DNA from: Streptomyces sp. NBC_00390
GTDB taxonomy: Bacteria; Actinomycetota; Actinomycetes; Streptomycetales; Streptomycetaceae
DNA length: 64,000 nt
Reading direction: 5' to 3'
Assembly: GCF_036057275.1 (NCBI RefSeq)
Contig: NZ_CP107945.1
Coordinates: 4,898,001-4,962,000, forward strand
Position numbers and translations under genes: made by a program. Positions 33,058-41,576 of this stretch are shown here, piece by piece. How positions within the stretch are numbered: position 1 is the first letter of the stretch; each line of letters starts with the position of its first letter. The notes below the pieces were generated by a model. That model searched no databases. It was not told where the DNA came from and was given only the letters and a program-made list of their open reading frames with translations.

Positions 33058-35366
33058 TGACTCCCGACGAGTCCGCCACCGTCCCCGTCGACCCCTCCAT
33101 CGCCCCGCCCGGTACCCGTAACTTCCGTGACGCGGGCGGCATCCCCGCCGACCGGTGGCACGCCGACCAGACCGGCGAGACCCTCGTCCCCACACACTGC
33201 TGCTTCTGCGGAGTGCAGTGCGGCATGTATCTCCGCGTGAACAGCAAGGGCAGGGTGTTCGGCGTCGAACCCCGCAACCACGACATCAACCGCATGCGCC
33301 TGTGCCCCAAGGGCATCAACGCCTATCAGCAGGTCAACCACCCCGACCGGCTCACAGCTCCGCTGATGCGCCGCTCGCGCGACGAGCCCTTTCGCGAAGT
33401 CTCGTGGGAGGAGGCCCTCGACTTCACCGCGGCCGAGGTCCGGCGCATCCAGGCCGAGTACGGCAATGACGCCTTCGGGCTGTTGGGCGGCGCCAGCCTG
33501 TACTCCGAGAAGACCTACCTCGTCGGCAAGTTCGCCCGGGTCGCGCTCAAGTCCCGGCACGTCGACTACAACGGCCGCCTCTGCATGGTCTCCGCGGCCG
33601 GAGCCAACAAGCTGGCCTTCGGCATCGACCGGGCCGGCAACCCCTTCGCCGACATCCTCCTCACCGACTGCCTGCTGATCGCGGGCTCCAACGTCGGCGA
33701 GTGCTTTCCCGTGATGACCCAGTATCTGTGGGGGGCCAGGGACCGCGGAGCCTCGCTGATCGTCGTCGACCCGCGCGAGACCGCGATCGCCCGCACCGCC
33801 GACATCCATGTGGCGATCAAGCCGGGCACCGACTCGGCGTTCTTCAACGCCGTGCTGAACGTCGTCATCGAGGAAGGCCTGACCGACGAGGCCTATCTCG
33901 CGGCCCATGCCACCGGCTGGAACGAGGTGAAGGCCAAGGCCGCCGAGTATCCACCGTCCCGCGCCGCCGGCATCTGCGGTGTCCCCGCCGGACAGATCGT
34001 CGAGGTCGCCCGCGCCTTCGCCGCCGCCGACCGGGCCATGGCCTGGCACGCCCGCGGTATCGAGCACCACTCCCAGGGTGTCGAGAACTGCCTCTCCGTG
34101 ATCAACCTGTGCGTCGCCACCGGCAACATCGGCAGACCGGGCGCCGGCTACGGAACCATCACCGGCCAGGGCAACGGCCAGGGCGGTCGCGAACACGGCC
34201 AGAAGTCCGACCTGCTGCCCGGCGGCCGCTCGATCATGAACGACGAGCACCGCCGGCAGATCTGCGAGATCTGGGGCATCGAGGAGTCCGAACTCCCGCC
34301 CGCAGGCACGTCGATGATGGAAATGATCTGGCAGATGCAGCGCGGTGAGATCCGCGGACTGATCGGCATCTGCAACAACCCCTTCGTCTCCCTTCCCAAC
34401 TACCAGGTGGTCAAAGAGGGTTACGACGCCATCGAATTCCATGCCCAGTTCGACTTCTTCCTTTCCGAGACCGCCGCCAACGCCCATGTCGTCTTCCCCG
34501 TCACCACCTGGGCGGAGGACGAAGGCGTCATGGCCAATGCCGAAGCCCGCGTCATCAAGCACAACAAGGCCCAGGAACCGCCCCCTGGCGTGCGCACCGA
34601 CACCTGGGTGATCTGCCGGCTCGCGCAGCGCCTCGGCGCGGGCGACAAGTTCGCGTTCACCAGCTCGCGCGAGGTCTTCGACGAGCTGCGCGTCGCTTCC
34701 GCCGGGACCGTCAACGACTACTACGGCATCACCTACGAGCGCCTGGAGGAGACCGGCGGTATCGCCTGGCCCTGTCCGGCCACCGACCACCCCGGCACCC
34801 CGCGCCTGTTCGAGGACGGGAGGACCTACCACCCCGACGGCAAGATCCATATGCAGGCCGTCGACTGGCACCCGCCGATGGACCCGTACAGCGACGAGTA
34901 CCCCATGTCCCTCACCACCGGCCGCACCGTCGCCCACTTCCTGTCCGGCAACCAGACCCGCAGACTCGGCGCACTCGTCGAACAGACTCCGCGCCCCTGG
35001 GTCGAGGTCCACCCCTCTCACGGCTTCCGCTCCGGCGAGCCGGTGCGTGTCGTCACCCGCCGGGGCGGAGCGGTCTTCCCCGCCCTGGTCACCGATGCCA
35101 TCCGCCCCGACACCGTGTTCGTGCCGTACCACTGGCCCGTCCCCACGGCGGCCAACGTACTCACCATCGATGCGCTCGACCCCCGGTCCAAGATCCCCGA
35201 GTACAAGGTGTGCGCCTGCCGTATCGAGGCGGCCGAACAGATCGACGAGGTGCCCGCGCCGCCCGTCGCGCCGGGGCATGTCCCCTACCCGGAGGCCCAG
35301 GTCTCCCGCACCGACCCCCTGCCCCCCACCTCGCCGCAGGGCCGCGGCACTGCCGAGAGGAGCTGA
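33057..35366 (+). CDS. Molybdopterin oxidoreductase, nitrate-reductase (NasA/NarB)-like
   Basis: 769 residues. N-terminal [4Fe-4S] motif HCCFCGVQCGMYL with LCPKGINAY, then WEEALDFTAAE. The expected Mo ligand Cys is in YNGRLCMVSAAGANK, as in Nap/Nas enzymes. QGGREHGQKSDLLPG and RTVAHFLSGNQTRR bind the pterins. There is no Tat signal, so the enzyme is cytoplasmic. Nitrate reductase is the closest fit; a formate dehydrogenase or other member is possible since a Cys ligand is shared. Its neighbours supply 4Fe-4S, Rieske and membrane subunits. Confidence 0.8.
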   Translation: MTPDESATVPVDPSIAPPGTRNFRDAGGIPADRWHADQTGETLVPTHCCFCGVQCGMYLRVNSKGRVFGVEPRNHDINRMRLCPKGINAYQQVNHPDRLTAPLMRRSRDEPFREVSWEEALDFTAAEVRRIQAEYGNDAFGLLGGASLYSEKTYLVGKFARVALKSRHVDYNGRLCMVSAAGANKLAFGIDRAGNPFADILLTDCLLIAGSNVGECFPVMTQYLWGARDRGASLIVVDPRETAIARTADIHVAIKPGTDSAFFNAVLNVVIEEGLTDEAYLAAHATGWNEVKAKAAEYPPSRAAGICGVPAGQIVEVARAFAAADRAMAWHARGIEHHSQGVENCLSVINLCVATGNIGRPGAGYGTITGQGNGQGGREHGQKSDLLPGGRSIMNDEHRRQICEIWGIEESELPPAGTSMMEMIWQMQRGEIRGLIGICNNPFVSLPNYQVVKEGYDAIEFHAQFDFFLSETAANAHVVFPVTTWAEDEGVMANAEARVIKHNKAQEPPPGVRTDTWVICRLAQRLGAGDKFAFTSSREVFDELRVASAGTVNDYYGITYERLEETGGIAWPCPATDHPGTPRLFEDGRTYHPDGKIHMQAVDWHPPMDPYSDEYPMSLTTGRTVAHFLSGNQTRRLGALVEQTPRPWVEVHPSHGFRSGEPVRVVTRRGGAVFPALVTDAIRPDTVFVPYHWPVPTAANVLTIDALDPRSKIPEYKVCACRIEAAEQIDEVPAPPVAPGHVPYPEAQVSRTDPLPPTSPQGRGTAERS

Positions 35367-35374
35367 CGCCCGCC

Positions 35375-35974
35375 ATGATGGGCAGAACGATCTTCATCGA
35401 CCCGGGGCGCTGCATCGGCTGCCAGGCCTGTGTCTCGGCCTGCCGCGAGTGCGACTCTCACCGCGGCAAGTCCATGATCCATCTCGACTACCCCGACGAG
35501 GGGCACTCGGTCGCCTCCCTTCCCACGGTCTGTATGCACTGCGAGGACCCCATTGCCCCGTGCGCCGAGGTCTGCCCCGCCGACGCGATCCTGGTCACCG
35601 CCGACGGGGTGGTGCAGCAGGCGGACACCACGCGCTGCATCGGCTGTGCGAACTGCGTCAACGCCTGCCCCTTCGGCGTACCGAAGATCGACCTCCAGGC
35701 GAAGCTGCAGATGAAGTGCAACCTCTGCTACGACCGCACCGCCTACGGCCTCGCTCCCATGTGCGCCACGGTCTGCCCGACCGGCGCCCTGTTCTACGGC
35801 ACCGTCGAGGAGCTCCAGGCCGAACGCCCCGGCGTCCAGGTCGCCGACTCCTTCACCTTCGGTGATGTCGTCGTCAAAACCGGCGTGGCCATGGTCGTGC
35901 CCGCCGAGAAGGTCCGGTGGCCAGTGCCCGGCGGACTGCCGGTGATCGAGGTGAACGGAATGGATGTCCGATGA
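35375..35974 (+). CDS. 4Fe-4S ferredoxin-type electron transfer subunit
   Basis: 199 residues with four cysteine clusters: CIGCQACVSACREC; CMHCEDPIAPCAEVC; CIGCANCVNACPFG; CNLCYDRTAYGLAPMCATVCPTGA. This is the HybA/NrfC/DmsB-type 16-Cys arrangement for four [4Fe-4S] clusters. It should wire the molybdoenzyme to the membrane or Rieske subunit. AGAGGAG lies 12 nt before ATG 35375. Its stop overlaps the next ATG (ATGA). Confidence 0.88.
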   Translation: MMGRTIFIDPGRCIGCQACVSACRECDSHRGKSMIHLDYPDEGHSVASLPTVCMHCEDPIAPCAEVCPADAILVTADGVVQQADTTRCIGCANCVNACPFGVPKIDLQAKLQMKCNLCYDRTAYGLAPMCATVCPTGALFYGTVEELQAERPGVQVADSFTFGDVVVKTGVAMVVPAEKVRWPVPGGLPVIEVNGMDVR

Positions 35975-36711
35975 GCGTCACCGCACCGCCGCCCGGCGAA
36001 GGGCCCGTCCAGCACTTCCCGGACGCCGCCCAGGAGGCGCTCCACGACCGGATCGCAGCCGACTCGCTCACCACTCGCCGCGACTATCTGCGCATTGTCG
36101 CGACGGTCTCCGGCGGCCTCGCCGTCGGCGGCATCGGTGTAGCCGGCGGCGTACTGCACCGGCACGGTGACAACGAGGGCGTACCCAGGCCCAAGAAGAT
36201 CGCGGATGCTCTCGCGCCCGGTGAGTCCCTGGCCTTCCGCTACCCCGGTGACGAGGACCAGGCCGTCGCGATCCGGCTGCAGGACGGCACACTCGTCGGC
36301 TACTCCGCGGTCTGTACGCATCTGGCCTGCGCCGTGCTGTTCCGTGCGGACCGGGGGCTGGAGGGCGAGCTGCTCTGCCCTTGCCACGACGGCGTCTTCG
36401 ACGTCCGGACCGGTGATGTGACCGCCGGCCCGCCACCGCGGCCGCTGCCCCGGGTGATCCTCGACGAGGATGCCTTCGGCAGTGTGTGGGCCGTCGCGAC
36501 CGCCCGTTCCGGCGAGAACGACAAGGACGCCTGGTGCCGCCAGTTCGCCGAAGTGGCACCGGACCGCGCGGCACTGATCGGCTGCCCTGGGGCGGTGGGC
36601 GACTCGGAGACCGGGACGTCGGCCGAGTCCAGGTCCACGCCGCGCCCGGGGACGACGCCGGAGCGCGGCATGCGGTCGCCGTCACCGTCGACCGAGCGGG
36701 GCGGGAGATGA
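35971..36711 (+). CDS. Rieske [2Fe-2S] protein with Tat-like anchor
   Basis: 246 residues. SLTTRRDYLRIVATVSGGLAVGG resembles a twin-arginine signal/anchor at residues about 31-52. The Rieske domain has CTHLAC (first Cys/His pair) and CPCHDG (second). The C-terminal 50 residues are Ser/Thr/Pro/Arg-rich and may be disordered. In this context it acts as electron carrier for the molybdoenzyme complex. Overlaps its neighbours by ATGA at both ends. Confidence 0.88.
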   Translation: MSVTAPPPGEGPVQHFPDAAQEALHDRIAADSLTTRRDYLRIVATVSGGLAVGGIGVAGGVLHRHGDNEGVPRPKKIADALAPGESLAFRYPGDEDQAVAIRLQDGTLVGYSAVCTHLACAVLFRADRGLEGELLCPCHDGVFDVRTGDVTAGPPPRPLPRVILDEDAFGSVWAVATARSGENDKDAWCRQFAEVAPDRAALIGCPGAVGDSETGTSAESRSTPRPGTTPERGMRSPSPSTERGGR

Positions 36712-37079
36712 GCGACGACACGAACCTGCCGCCCCGTCCGGCGTACCGCCCCGGCAGCGCCGAGGCCCGGCTGAACCGGCCCATGCGTGAGCGCTATCCG
36801 CAGATCCGCCCCACCAGCGGCTACGGCGATCCGCGGATCACGCGCACCGGGCCCGGTCCCGGCGCCGGCGGTGAACAGGAGCCCGAACGCTCGTCGATGC
36901 TCACCGCGCGGCTGGCGCTGGCGGGCACTGTGGTCGTCGGACAGCTCTGGGGTCTGACCGTCGTCGTCAACGAATGGATGCAGGGAGAGACCGCAACAGC
37001 CTGGTGGGGTGCGGGATTCCTGTGTCTGTCCTTCCTGGTGGTCCTGGCGCTGTGGTGGCTCGATCCCAGGGACCGCTGA
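36708..37079 (+). CDS. Small membrane protein of the molybdoenzyme operon
   Basis: 123 residues. The N-terminal 60 residues are hydrophilic (Arg/Pro/Gly); then two helices, LTARLALAGTVVVGQLWGLTVVV and WWGAGFLCLSFLVVLALWWL. No family recognised. The start overlaps the Rieske gene stop (ATGA) with GGGAG upstream, so it is the fifth member of the operon. Confidence 0.7.
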   Translation: MSDDTNLPPRPAYRPGSAEARLNRPMRERYPQIRPTSGYGDPRITRTGPGPGAGGEQEPERSSMLTARLALAGTVVVGQLWGLTVVVNEWMQGETATAWWGAGFLCLSFLVVLALWWLDPRDR

Positions 37080-37112
37080 CCGCGGCCCGGCCCGCCGCCG
37101 TACCCTGGAGAC

Positions 37113-37319
37113 ATGAGCGCCGCCCCCGCCCCCGGACCGCGAGCTGCGAAGCAGCTCCGGCAGCAGCACCCGAAGCCGAAGCTGATCTTCGACGATCCGC
37201 TGGACCAGCAGTCCTCGGACGATACGGACCGCGGGTGGGGCGAGCGGCCTTCCCCGAGCGGCGACAGCGCCGCCGATCTGGCGCGTTTCCTCGACGAGAA
37301 GCCGCCCCACCACATCTGA
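37113..37319 (+). CDS. Small conserved-looking hydrophilic protein
   Basis: 68 residues: MSAAPAPGPRAAKQLRQQHP, then IFDDPLDQQSSDDTDRGWGE and a short C-terminal helix DLARFLDEK. No membrane segment. ATG follows CTGGAGAC. Similar small proteins accompany mscL in streptomycetes as far as I recall; no function known. Convergent with mscL. Confidence 0.65.
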   Translation: MSAAPAPGPRAAKQLRQQHPKPKLIFDDPLDQQSSDDTDRGWGERPSPSGDSAADLARFLDEKPPHHI

Positions 37320-37342
37320 GGCCTCAAGGCCCCGCGCCCGCA

Positions 37343-37855
37343 CTACCGGCTGTCGGCGGGCCAGGTCGTGCCGGTGGTGCCCGCCGTGCCTGAGGCACTT
37401 GTGCCCGTGCCGCGCTGTGCCACCAAGGCGTCGCGTATCTCCTTGAGAACCTCCAGCTCGGTCACCTCCAGCGTCTCCTGTACGCCTTCCCTCGCCTTCT
37501 GCATGGCGGCCCGGCGCGCCAGGTACTTCGACATCGGCAGCACCATGAGGAAGTAGACGACCGCCGCCGTGATCAGGAACTGGAGGGTGGCGCCGAGCAC
37601 CGATCCCCACATGATCTGGATGCCCTGCACCTCGCCGTTCACGACCTCGCAGGTGTCCTTCAGACAGGAGGCGTAGGAGTCCAGGTCCTTCGTCCCGAAC
37701 GCGCCGACAAGCGGATTGATCACGCCCTTCACCACCGCGTTCACGATGTTGGTGAAGGCGGCGCCGATGACGACCGCGACCGCGAGGTCGACCACGTTGC
37801 CGCGCAGCAGGAAGGACTTGAAGCCCTCCAGCACGCTCGTCTTCTTCTCGCTCAC
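37343..37855 (-). CDS. mscL: Large-conductance mechanosensitive channel
   Basis: 170 residues. GFKSFLLRGNVVDLAVAVVIGAAFTNIVNAVVKGVINPLVG is the MscL signature, with the pore Gly/Ala helix. The second helix is FLITAAVVYFLMVLPM, and a C-terminal charged helix is followed by a Thr/Gly/Ser tail. It forms a pentameric tension-gated pore that releases solutes on osmotic downshock. The periplasmic loop has a Cys pair (SCLKDTC), typical of actinobacterial MscL. Confidence 0.95.
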   Translation of the reverse strand: MSEKKTSVLEGFKSFLLRGNVVDLAVAVVIGAAFTNIVNAVVKGVINPLVGAFGTKDLDSYASCLKDTCEVVNGEVQGIQIMWGSVLGATLQFLITAAVVYFLMVLPMSKYLARRAAMQKAREGVQETLEVTELEVLKEIRDALVAQRGTGTSASGTAGTTGTTWPADSR

Positions 37856-37978
37856 GAATGAGCCTCATTTCACATGTGCAGTAGGGCAGTGGGGATGGTG
37901 CGAAACCTACGGCAGGGTCCTGTCGCGCTGTCCAGTCCGCGTCTGTGAACAGGTGGATCGGCGGCGCGAGGGCGGCGG

Positions 37979-38593
37979 TCAGCACACCGTCACCGCCAAC
38001 CGGGAGTTCGCTCCGGCGCCCGCCAGCTTCACCGCAGTGGTCCGCGGGACGGCCAGGACAACCAGCGCACCGCCGTCCGCGGAATTCTCGTGAGCCTGGG
38101 GAACGTCAGCCACCCGAGCCCCCGAGGCCACCACCTCCGCCCTTGAGGCCTCCCCCGCAGGGGAGTCGGCGGACGCGATCACATCCACCCGGTCCCCCGG
38201 CCGCAGCAGCCGGACCGTCGCGGCGTCCGCGATCCGCACCGGAGCCGACACCAGGTCCGTGGCCGGCCGCCGATGCTGTGCCGCCGGTGCCGCTGCCGTC
38301 AACGCGCCCGTACCCGGCCCGCGTTCGCCGCTCGGTCCCAACGGGCCGGCCGGGCCCGTCGAGCCCTGGGCACTCGAAGCGGCCAATGCGGCAGCCGTCA
38401 CCGCCAGTCCCGCGGCCATCGCCCGCCGGCGCCTGCCCATCGCCCGCCGCAGCCGCTGAGCTCCGCCGCGCACCCGCAGCGGAGCGAACAGCGGCACGCC
38501 CAGCGGCTCCGGCGCTGAGGAGGACGGGGAAAACGGGGAGGAGGACGGGTGGGACCGGGAAGCGGAGGAGGAAGAAGAAGGGGGAAGCGACAT
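37979..38593 (-). CDS. SAF-domain (CpaB/RcpC-like) membrane protein
   Basis: 204 residues. Ser-rich N-terminus, Arg-rich segment (RRAMGRRRRAM), one membrane helix AAGLAVTAAALAASSA, then a SAF domain: DLVSAPVRIADAATVRLLRPGDRVDVIA and a final VPRTTAVKLAGA segment. CpaB/RcpC proteins help assemble Flp pili; here no other pilus gene is nearby, so function is uncertain. Start ATG 38593 has only a weak ribosome binding site. Confidence 0.7.
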   Translation of the reverse strand: MSLPPSSSSSASRSHPSSSPFSPSSSAPEPLGVPLFAPLRVRGGAQRLRRAMGRRRRAMAAGLAVTAAALAASSAQGSTGPAGPLGPSGERGPGTGALTAAAPAAQHRRPATDLVSAPVRIADAATVRLLRPGDRVDVIASADSPAGEASRAEVVASGARVADVPQAHENSADGGALVVLAVPRTTAVKLAGAGANSRLAVTVC

Positions 38594-38737
38594 GTCGAGT
38601 ACCGCCTGTCTGCCGTAGGGAGAGTTGCCCGCCGGTCCGTGACCGGCCGCTCCCCACGATCCACGCTTCGTGCCCGCCCTGCTCGCGCCTGTGGACGGCC
38701 CCGCGCTTGTGGACAACTTGCTCACCCCGCAGGGTGA

Positions 38738-39601
38738 TTACGGCAGCTGGAACCCCGGGTCGAGACCCTCCAGCGCGCCCGTGCACAGACAGTCCCGCGA
38801 CTCGTTGGACGGCAGCCCCGCCACCGCGTCGAAGAGCACGGACCGCAGCCGGTCCACATTGGCGGCGAACACCTTCAGCACCTCCTCGTGGGAGACGCCC
38901 TCCCCCGCCTCGGCGCCCGCGTCCAGGTCCGTGACCAGGCTCATCGACGTGTAGCAGAGCTCCAGTTCACGCGCGAGCACGGCTTCCGGGTGGCCCGTCA
39001 TGCCGATCACGGACCAGCCCATCGCCGCGTACCACCGCGACTCGGCCCGGGTCGAGAACCGCGGCCCTTCGACGACCACCAGCGTTCCGCCGTCCACCGG
39101 TTCCCAGTCCCGCCCGCGAGCCGCCGCGAGCGCGGCCTTGCGACCCCGCGGGCAGTACGGGTCGGCCATCGCGACATGCACGACGTTCGGGACCGTGCCG
39201 TCGGGCAGCGGCAGCCCGTCGAAGTACGTCTGTGTGCGGGCCTGCGTACGGTCCACCAGCTGATCGGGCACGAGCAGGGTTCCGGGGCCGTACTCCGGCC
39301 GAAGCCCGCCGACCGCGCACGGGCCGAGCACCTGCCGTACACCCACGGACCGGAGCGCCCACAGATTGGCGCGGTAGTTGATGCGGTGCGGCGGCAGACT
39401 GTGGCCGCGCCCGTGCCGGGGCAGGAACGCGACCCGTCGGCCGGCGATCTCTCCGAGGAACAGGGAGTCGCTGGGAGGGCCGTACGGCGTCTCGACCTGG
39501 ATCTCGGTGACGTCTTCCAGGAAGGAGTAGAAGCCCGAGCCGCCGATCACACCGATCTCCGCGGAGCCGGAGGCTGCTGCTGCGTTCTCGTTGGTCGCCA
39601 T
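38738..39601 (-). CDS. mtnP: 5'-methylthioadenosine phosphorylase
   Basis: 287 residues. IGVIGGSGFYSF at the N-terminus, FLPRHGRGHSLPPHRINYRANLWAL and GMTGHPEAVLARE form the nucleoside phosphorylase (MTAP/PNP-2) signature, with phosphate-binding Arg/His and an FSTRAES loop. It cleaves MTA to adenine and methylthioribose-1-phosphate for methionine salvage. The remaining salvage genes are not in the window. A hairpin (39634-39667) separates it from the upstream fmdB-like gene. Confidence 0.9.
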   Translation of the reverse strand: MATNENAAAASGSAEIGVIGGSGFYSFLEDVTEIQVETPYGPPSDSLFLGEIAGRRVAFLPRHGRGHSLPPHRINYRANLWALRSVGVRQVLGPCAVGGLRPEYGPGTLLVPDQLVDRTQARTQTYFDGLPLPDGTVPNVVHVAMADPYCPRGRKAALAAARGRDWEPVDGGTLVVVEGPRFSTRAESRWYAAMGWSVIGMTGHPEAVLARELELCYTSMSLVTDLDAGAEAGEGVSHEEVLKVFAANVDRLRSVLFDAVAGLPSNESRDCLCTGALEGLDPGFQLP

Positions 39602-39633
39602 GCCGATCACAGTAGCCGCCCGCGAAACGCCCG

Positions 39634-39667
39634 GAACCCCGCCGTACACACTGCGACGGCGGGGTTC
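39634..39667 (-). terminator. Terminator hairpin after fmdB-like gene
   Basis: GAACCCCGCCGT (39634-39645) pairs perfectly with ACGGCGGGGTTC (39656-39667) around a 10-nt loop. It lies between the zinc-ribbon gene and mtnP, both on the minus strand. Confidence 0.75.
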
Positions 39668-39681
39668 TCGGAAGGCGGTTG

Positions 39682-39996
39682 TCAGGCGGCGGAGTCGGAC
39701 GAGCTCGACGGCGAGGACGCGGTCGACGAGGAAGACGACGGCGTGGGGGCCGCGCTCTTCGAGTCGGACGACTTCGACGTGGACGACGACGTCGACGAGG
39801 GTGAGCTGCTCGACGACGCACCACGGCTGTCGTTGCGGTAGAAGCCGGAGCCCTTGAAGACAATCCCGACTGCCGAGAACACCTTCTTCAGGCGTCCGTC
39901 GCAGCTCGGGCACACGGTCAGGGCGTCATCGGTGAACTTCTGCACCGCCTCGAGGCCCTCGCCGCATTCGGTGCACTGGTACTGGTAGGTCGGCAC
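39682..39996 (-). CDS. FmdB-family zinc-ribbon protein
   Basis: 104 residues. VPTYQYQCTECGEGLEAVQKF and VCPSCDGRLKKVFSAVGIVFKGSGFY carry the CxxC...CxxC zinc ribbon and conserved GSGFY of the FmdB family (putative regulatory protein, function poorly known). The C-terminal 40 residues are a Ser/Asp/Thr repeat tract, low-complexity and probably disordered. GTG 39996 has GGAGGAAG upstream on the minus strand. Confidence 0.88.
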   Translation of the reverse strand: MPTYQYQCTECGEGLEAVQKFTDDALTVCPSCDGRLKKVFSAVGIVFKGSGFYRNDSRGASSSSSPSSTSSSTSKSSDSKSAAPTPSSSSSTASSPSSSSDSAA

Positions 39997-40064
39997 TTGT
40001 CTTCCTCCTGGCACTCTCACTCAATGAGTGCTAACGACGGTCCATAGTGACGTATTCCGCCGGA

Positions 40065-41336
40065 TCAGTCCACCGCCACAGGCACGCGGTGACCGATCCC
40101 ACGTGCTGCGACCCGTCCCGTCGCCCTCGGCGACAGCCGCGAGCGCAGCGCGACGAGGGTGGTCAGCGCGAGCACGGTGCCCACCAGCGGGACCGCGAAT
40201 CCGGCGCTCGCGCCGTACCCGTCGGCGAGCTGCCCGGCCACGGTCACGGCCGCCGCCTGGCCCAGTGCCACCGCGCCGGTCAGCCAGGTGAACGCCTCGG
40301 TGCGCGCCGAGGCCGGTACGAGGGAATCGACCAGCGTGTAGCCGATGATCAGCGCGGGCGCGATGAACAGGCCCACCAGCAGGCCCAGCGCGCCGAGCAG
40401 CACCACGGAGTGCGCGGTCCACAGCAGCGACGCGGCGACCGTGAGGCCCGTGTAGCCGAGCACCAGGCGGCGCCGCGGCCCGGTCTTCCAGGCGATGGCG
40501 CCGACGGCGACGCCGGCCAGCATGTTCCCCGCGGCGAAGAGCCCGTACAGCAGGCCGTTCATGCCCGGCTGCCCGATCTCCTCGGTGAACGCCGTCAGCG
40601 AGACCTGCATACCCCCGAAGACCGAACCGATGCCGAGGAAGGCCACGGCAAGGACCCGTACCCCAGGCACCGACAGCGCGGACACGCGTCCTGCGCGGCC
40701 GTCCAGGGCGGGGCGGCCGTGAGTGGGCTGCGTACGGCGCTGGGCGGCGAACAGCAGGCCGCCGGCCAGTGTGAGCCCGGCCTCGGCGGTCAGACCCGCG
40801 GCGGGATGGACACCGGTGCACAGGGCGGTGGCCAGGACCGGTCCGACCACGAAGGTGAACTCGTCCGTCACCGATTCGAAGGCCGCGGCCGTCGGCAGCA
40901 GCGGCGACCCGGGGAGCCGGGCCGCCCAGCGGGCCCGCACCATCGGCCCGACCTGCGGAACCGAGGCGCCGGTCGGCACGGCCGCCGCGAACAGCGCCCA
41001 CAGAGGCGCGTCCGTCAGTGCCAGGACGATCAGCAGGGTCACCGACGCGGTGTGCACGAGTACGCCGGGCATCAGCACGGCGCGCTGGCCGAAGCGGTCG
41101 GCGAGCTTGCCGCCCTGCGGCGCGAACAGCGCCATGGAGACACCGGTGACTGCGGCGGCCGCACCGGCGCTGCCGTAGGAGCCGGTGGTGTGCTGCACAA
41201 GCAGAACGATGCTGATGGTGAGCATCGCGAAGGGCTGCCGGGCTGCGAATCCGGGAAGCAGGAACGTCCAGGCTCCGGGGGTACGGAGCAGCTGCCCGTA
41301 GCCGGGGCGCTTGTCGGAAGCGACCGTGGATGCCAC
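40065..41336 (-). CDS. MFS transporter, 12-helix
   Basis: 423 residues. Helices are visible throughout; motif A variant GGKLADRFGQRAVLMPG, FVVGPVLATALC, and FLGIGSVFGGMQVSLTAF at the start of the second half. Proton-coupled transport of an unknown substrate. GTG 41336 (VASTVASDK) is chosen, with GAAAGG upstream; the frame is open further 5' without a site. No regulator is adjacent. Confidence 0.82.
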   Translation of the reverse strand: MASTVASDKRPGYGQLLRTPGAWTFLLPGFAARQPFAMLTISIVLLVQHTTGSYGSAGAAAAVTGVSMALFAPQGGKLADRFGQRAVLMPGVLVHTASVTLLIVLALTDAPLWALFAAAVPTGASVPQVGPMVRARWAARLPGSPLLPTAAAFESVTDEFTFVVGPVLATALCTGVHPAAGLTAEAGLTLAGGLLFAAQRRTQPTHGRPALDGRAGRVSALSVPGVRVLAVAFLGIGSVFGGMQVSLTAFTEEIGQPGMNGLLYGLFAAGNMLAGVAVGAIAWKTGPRRRLVLGYTGLTVAASLLWTAHSVVLLGALGLLVGLFIAPALIIGYTLVDSLVPASARTEAFTWLTGAVALGQAAAVTVAGQLADGYGASAGFAVPLVGTVLALTTLVALRSRLSPRATGRVAARGIGHRVPVAVD

Positions 41337-41576
41337 GGTCCGTGCCTTTCTGCCGCCTGGTAGCGCTCGCCGGGGTGCCGGAGAGCAGCCGAGAGCTGTC
41401 CTCTTGCGCGGAACTGCGGTAGATACCGGGGTCCACTGCGGGGACTCCGCGGCCGCCATACGGTCGCGCCAGCTCTGCGTCAGGCAGAGTTGGTCGATCA
41501 GTGTGGCCTCATGGTACAGGGGTGGACGGCATATGCCACCTGGGAAATGGCGGAAATCGCTGATGTGTGCCTGGGA

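Noticed and set aside
36598..36711. Ser/Pro-rich tail of the Rieske protein as a frameshifted end
   Set aside because: Codon bias holds and the stop overlaps the next start in the same ATGA manner as its neighbours, so the tail is probably genuine.
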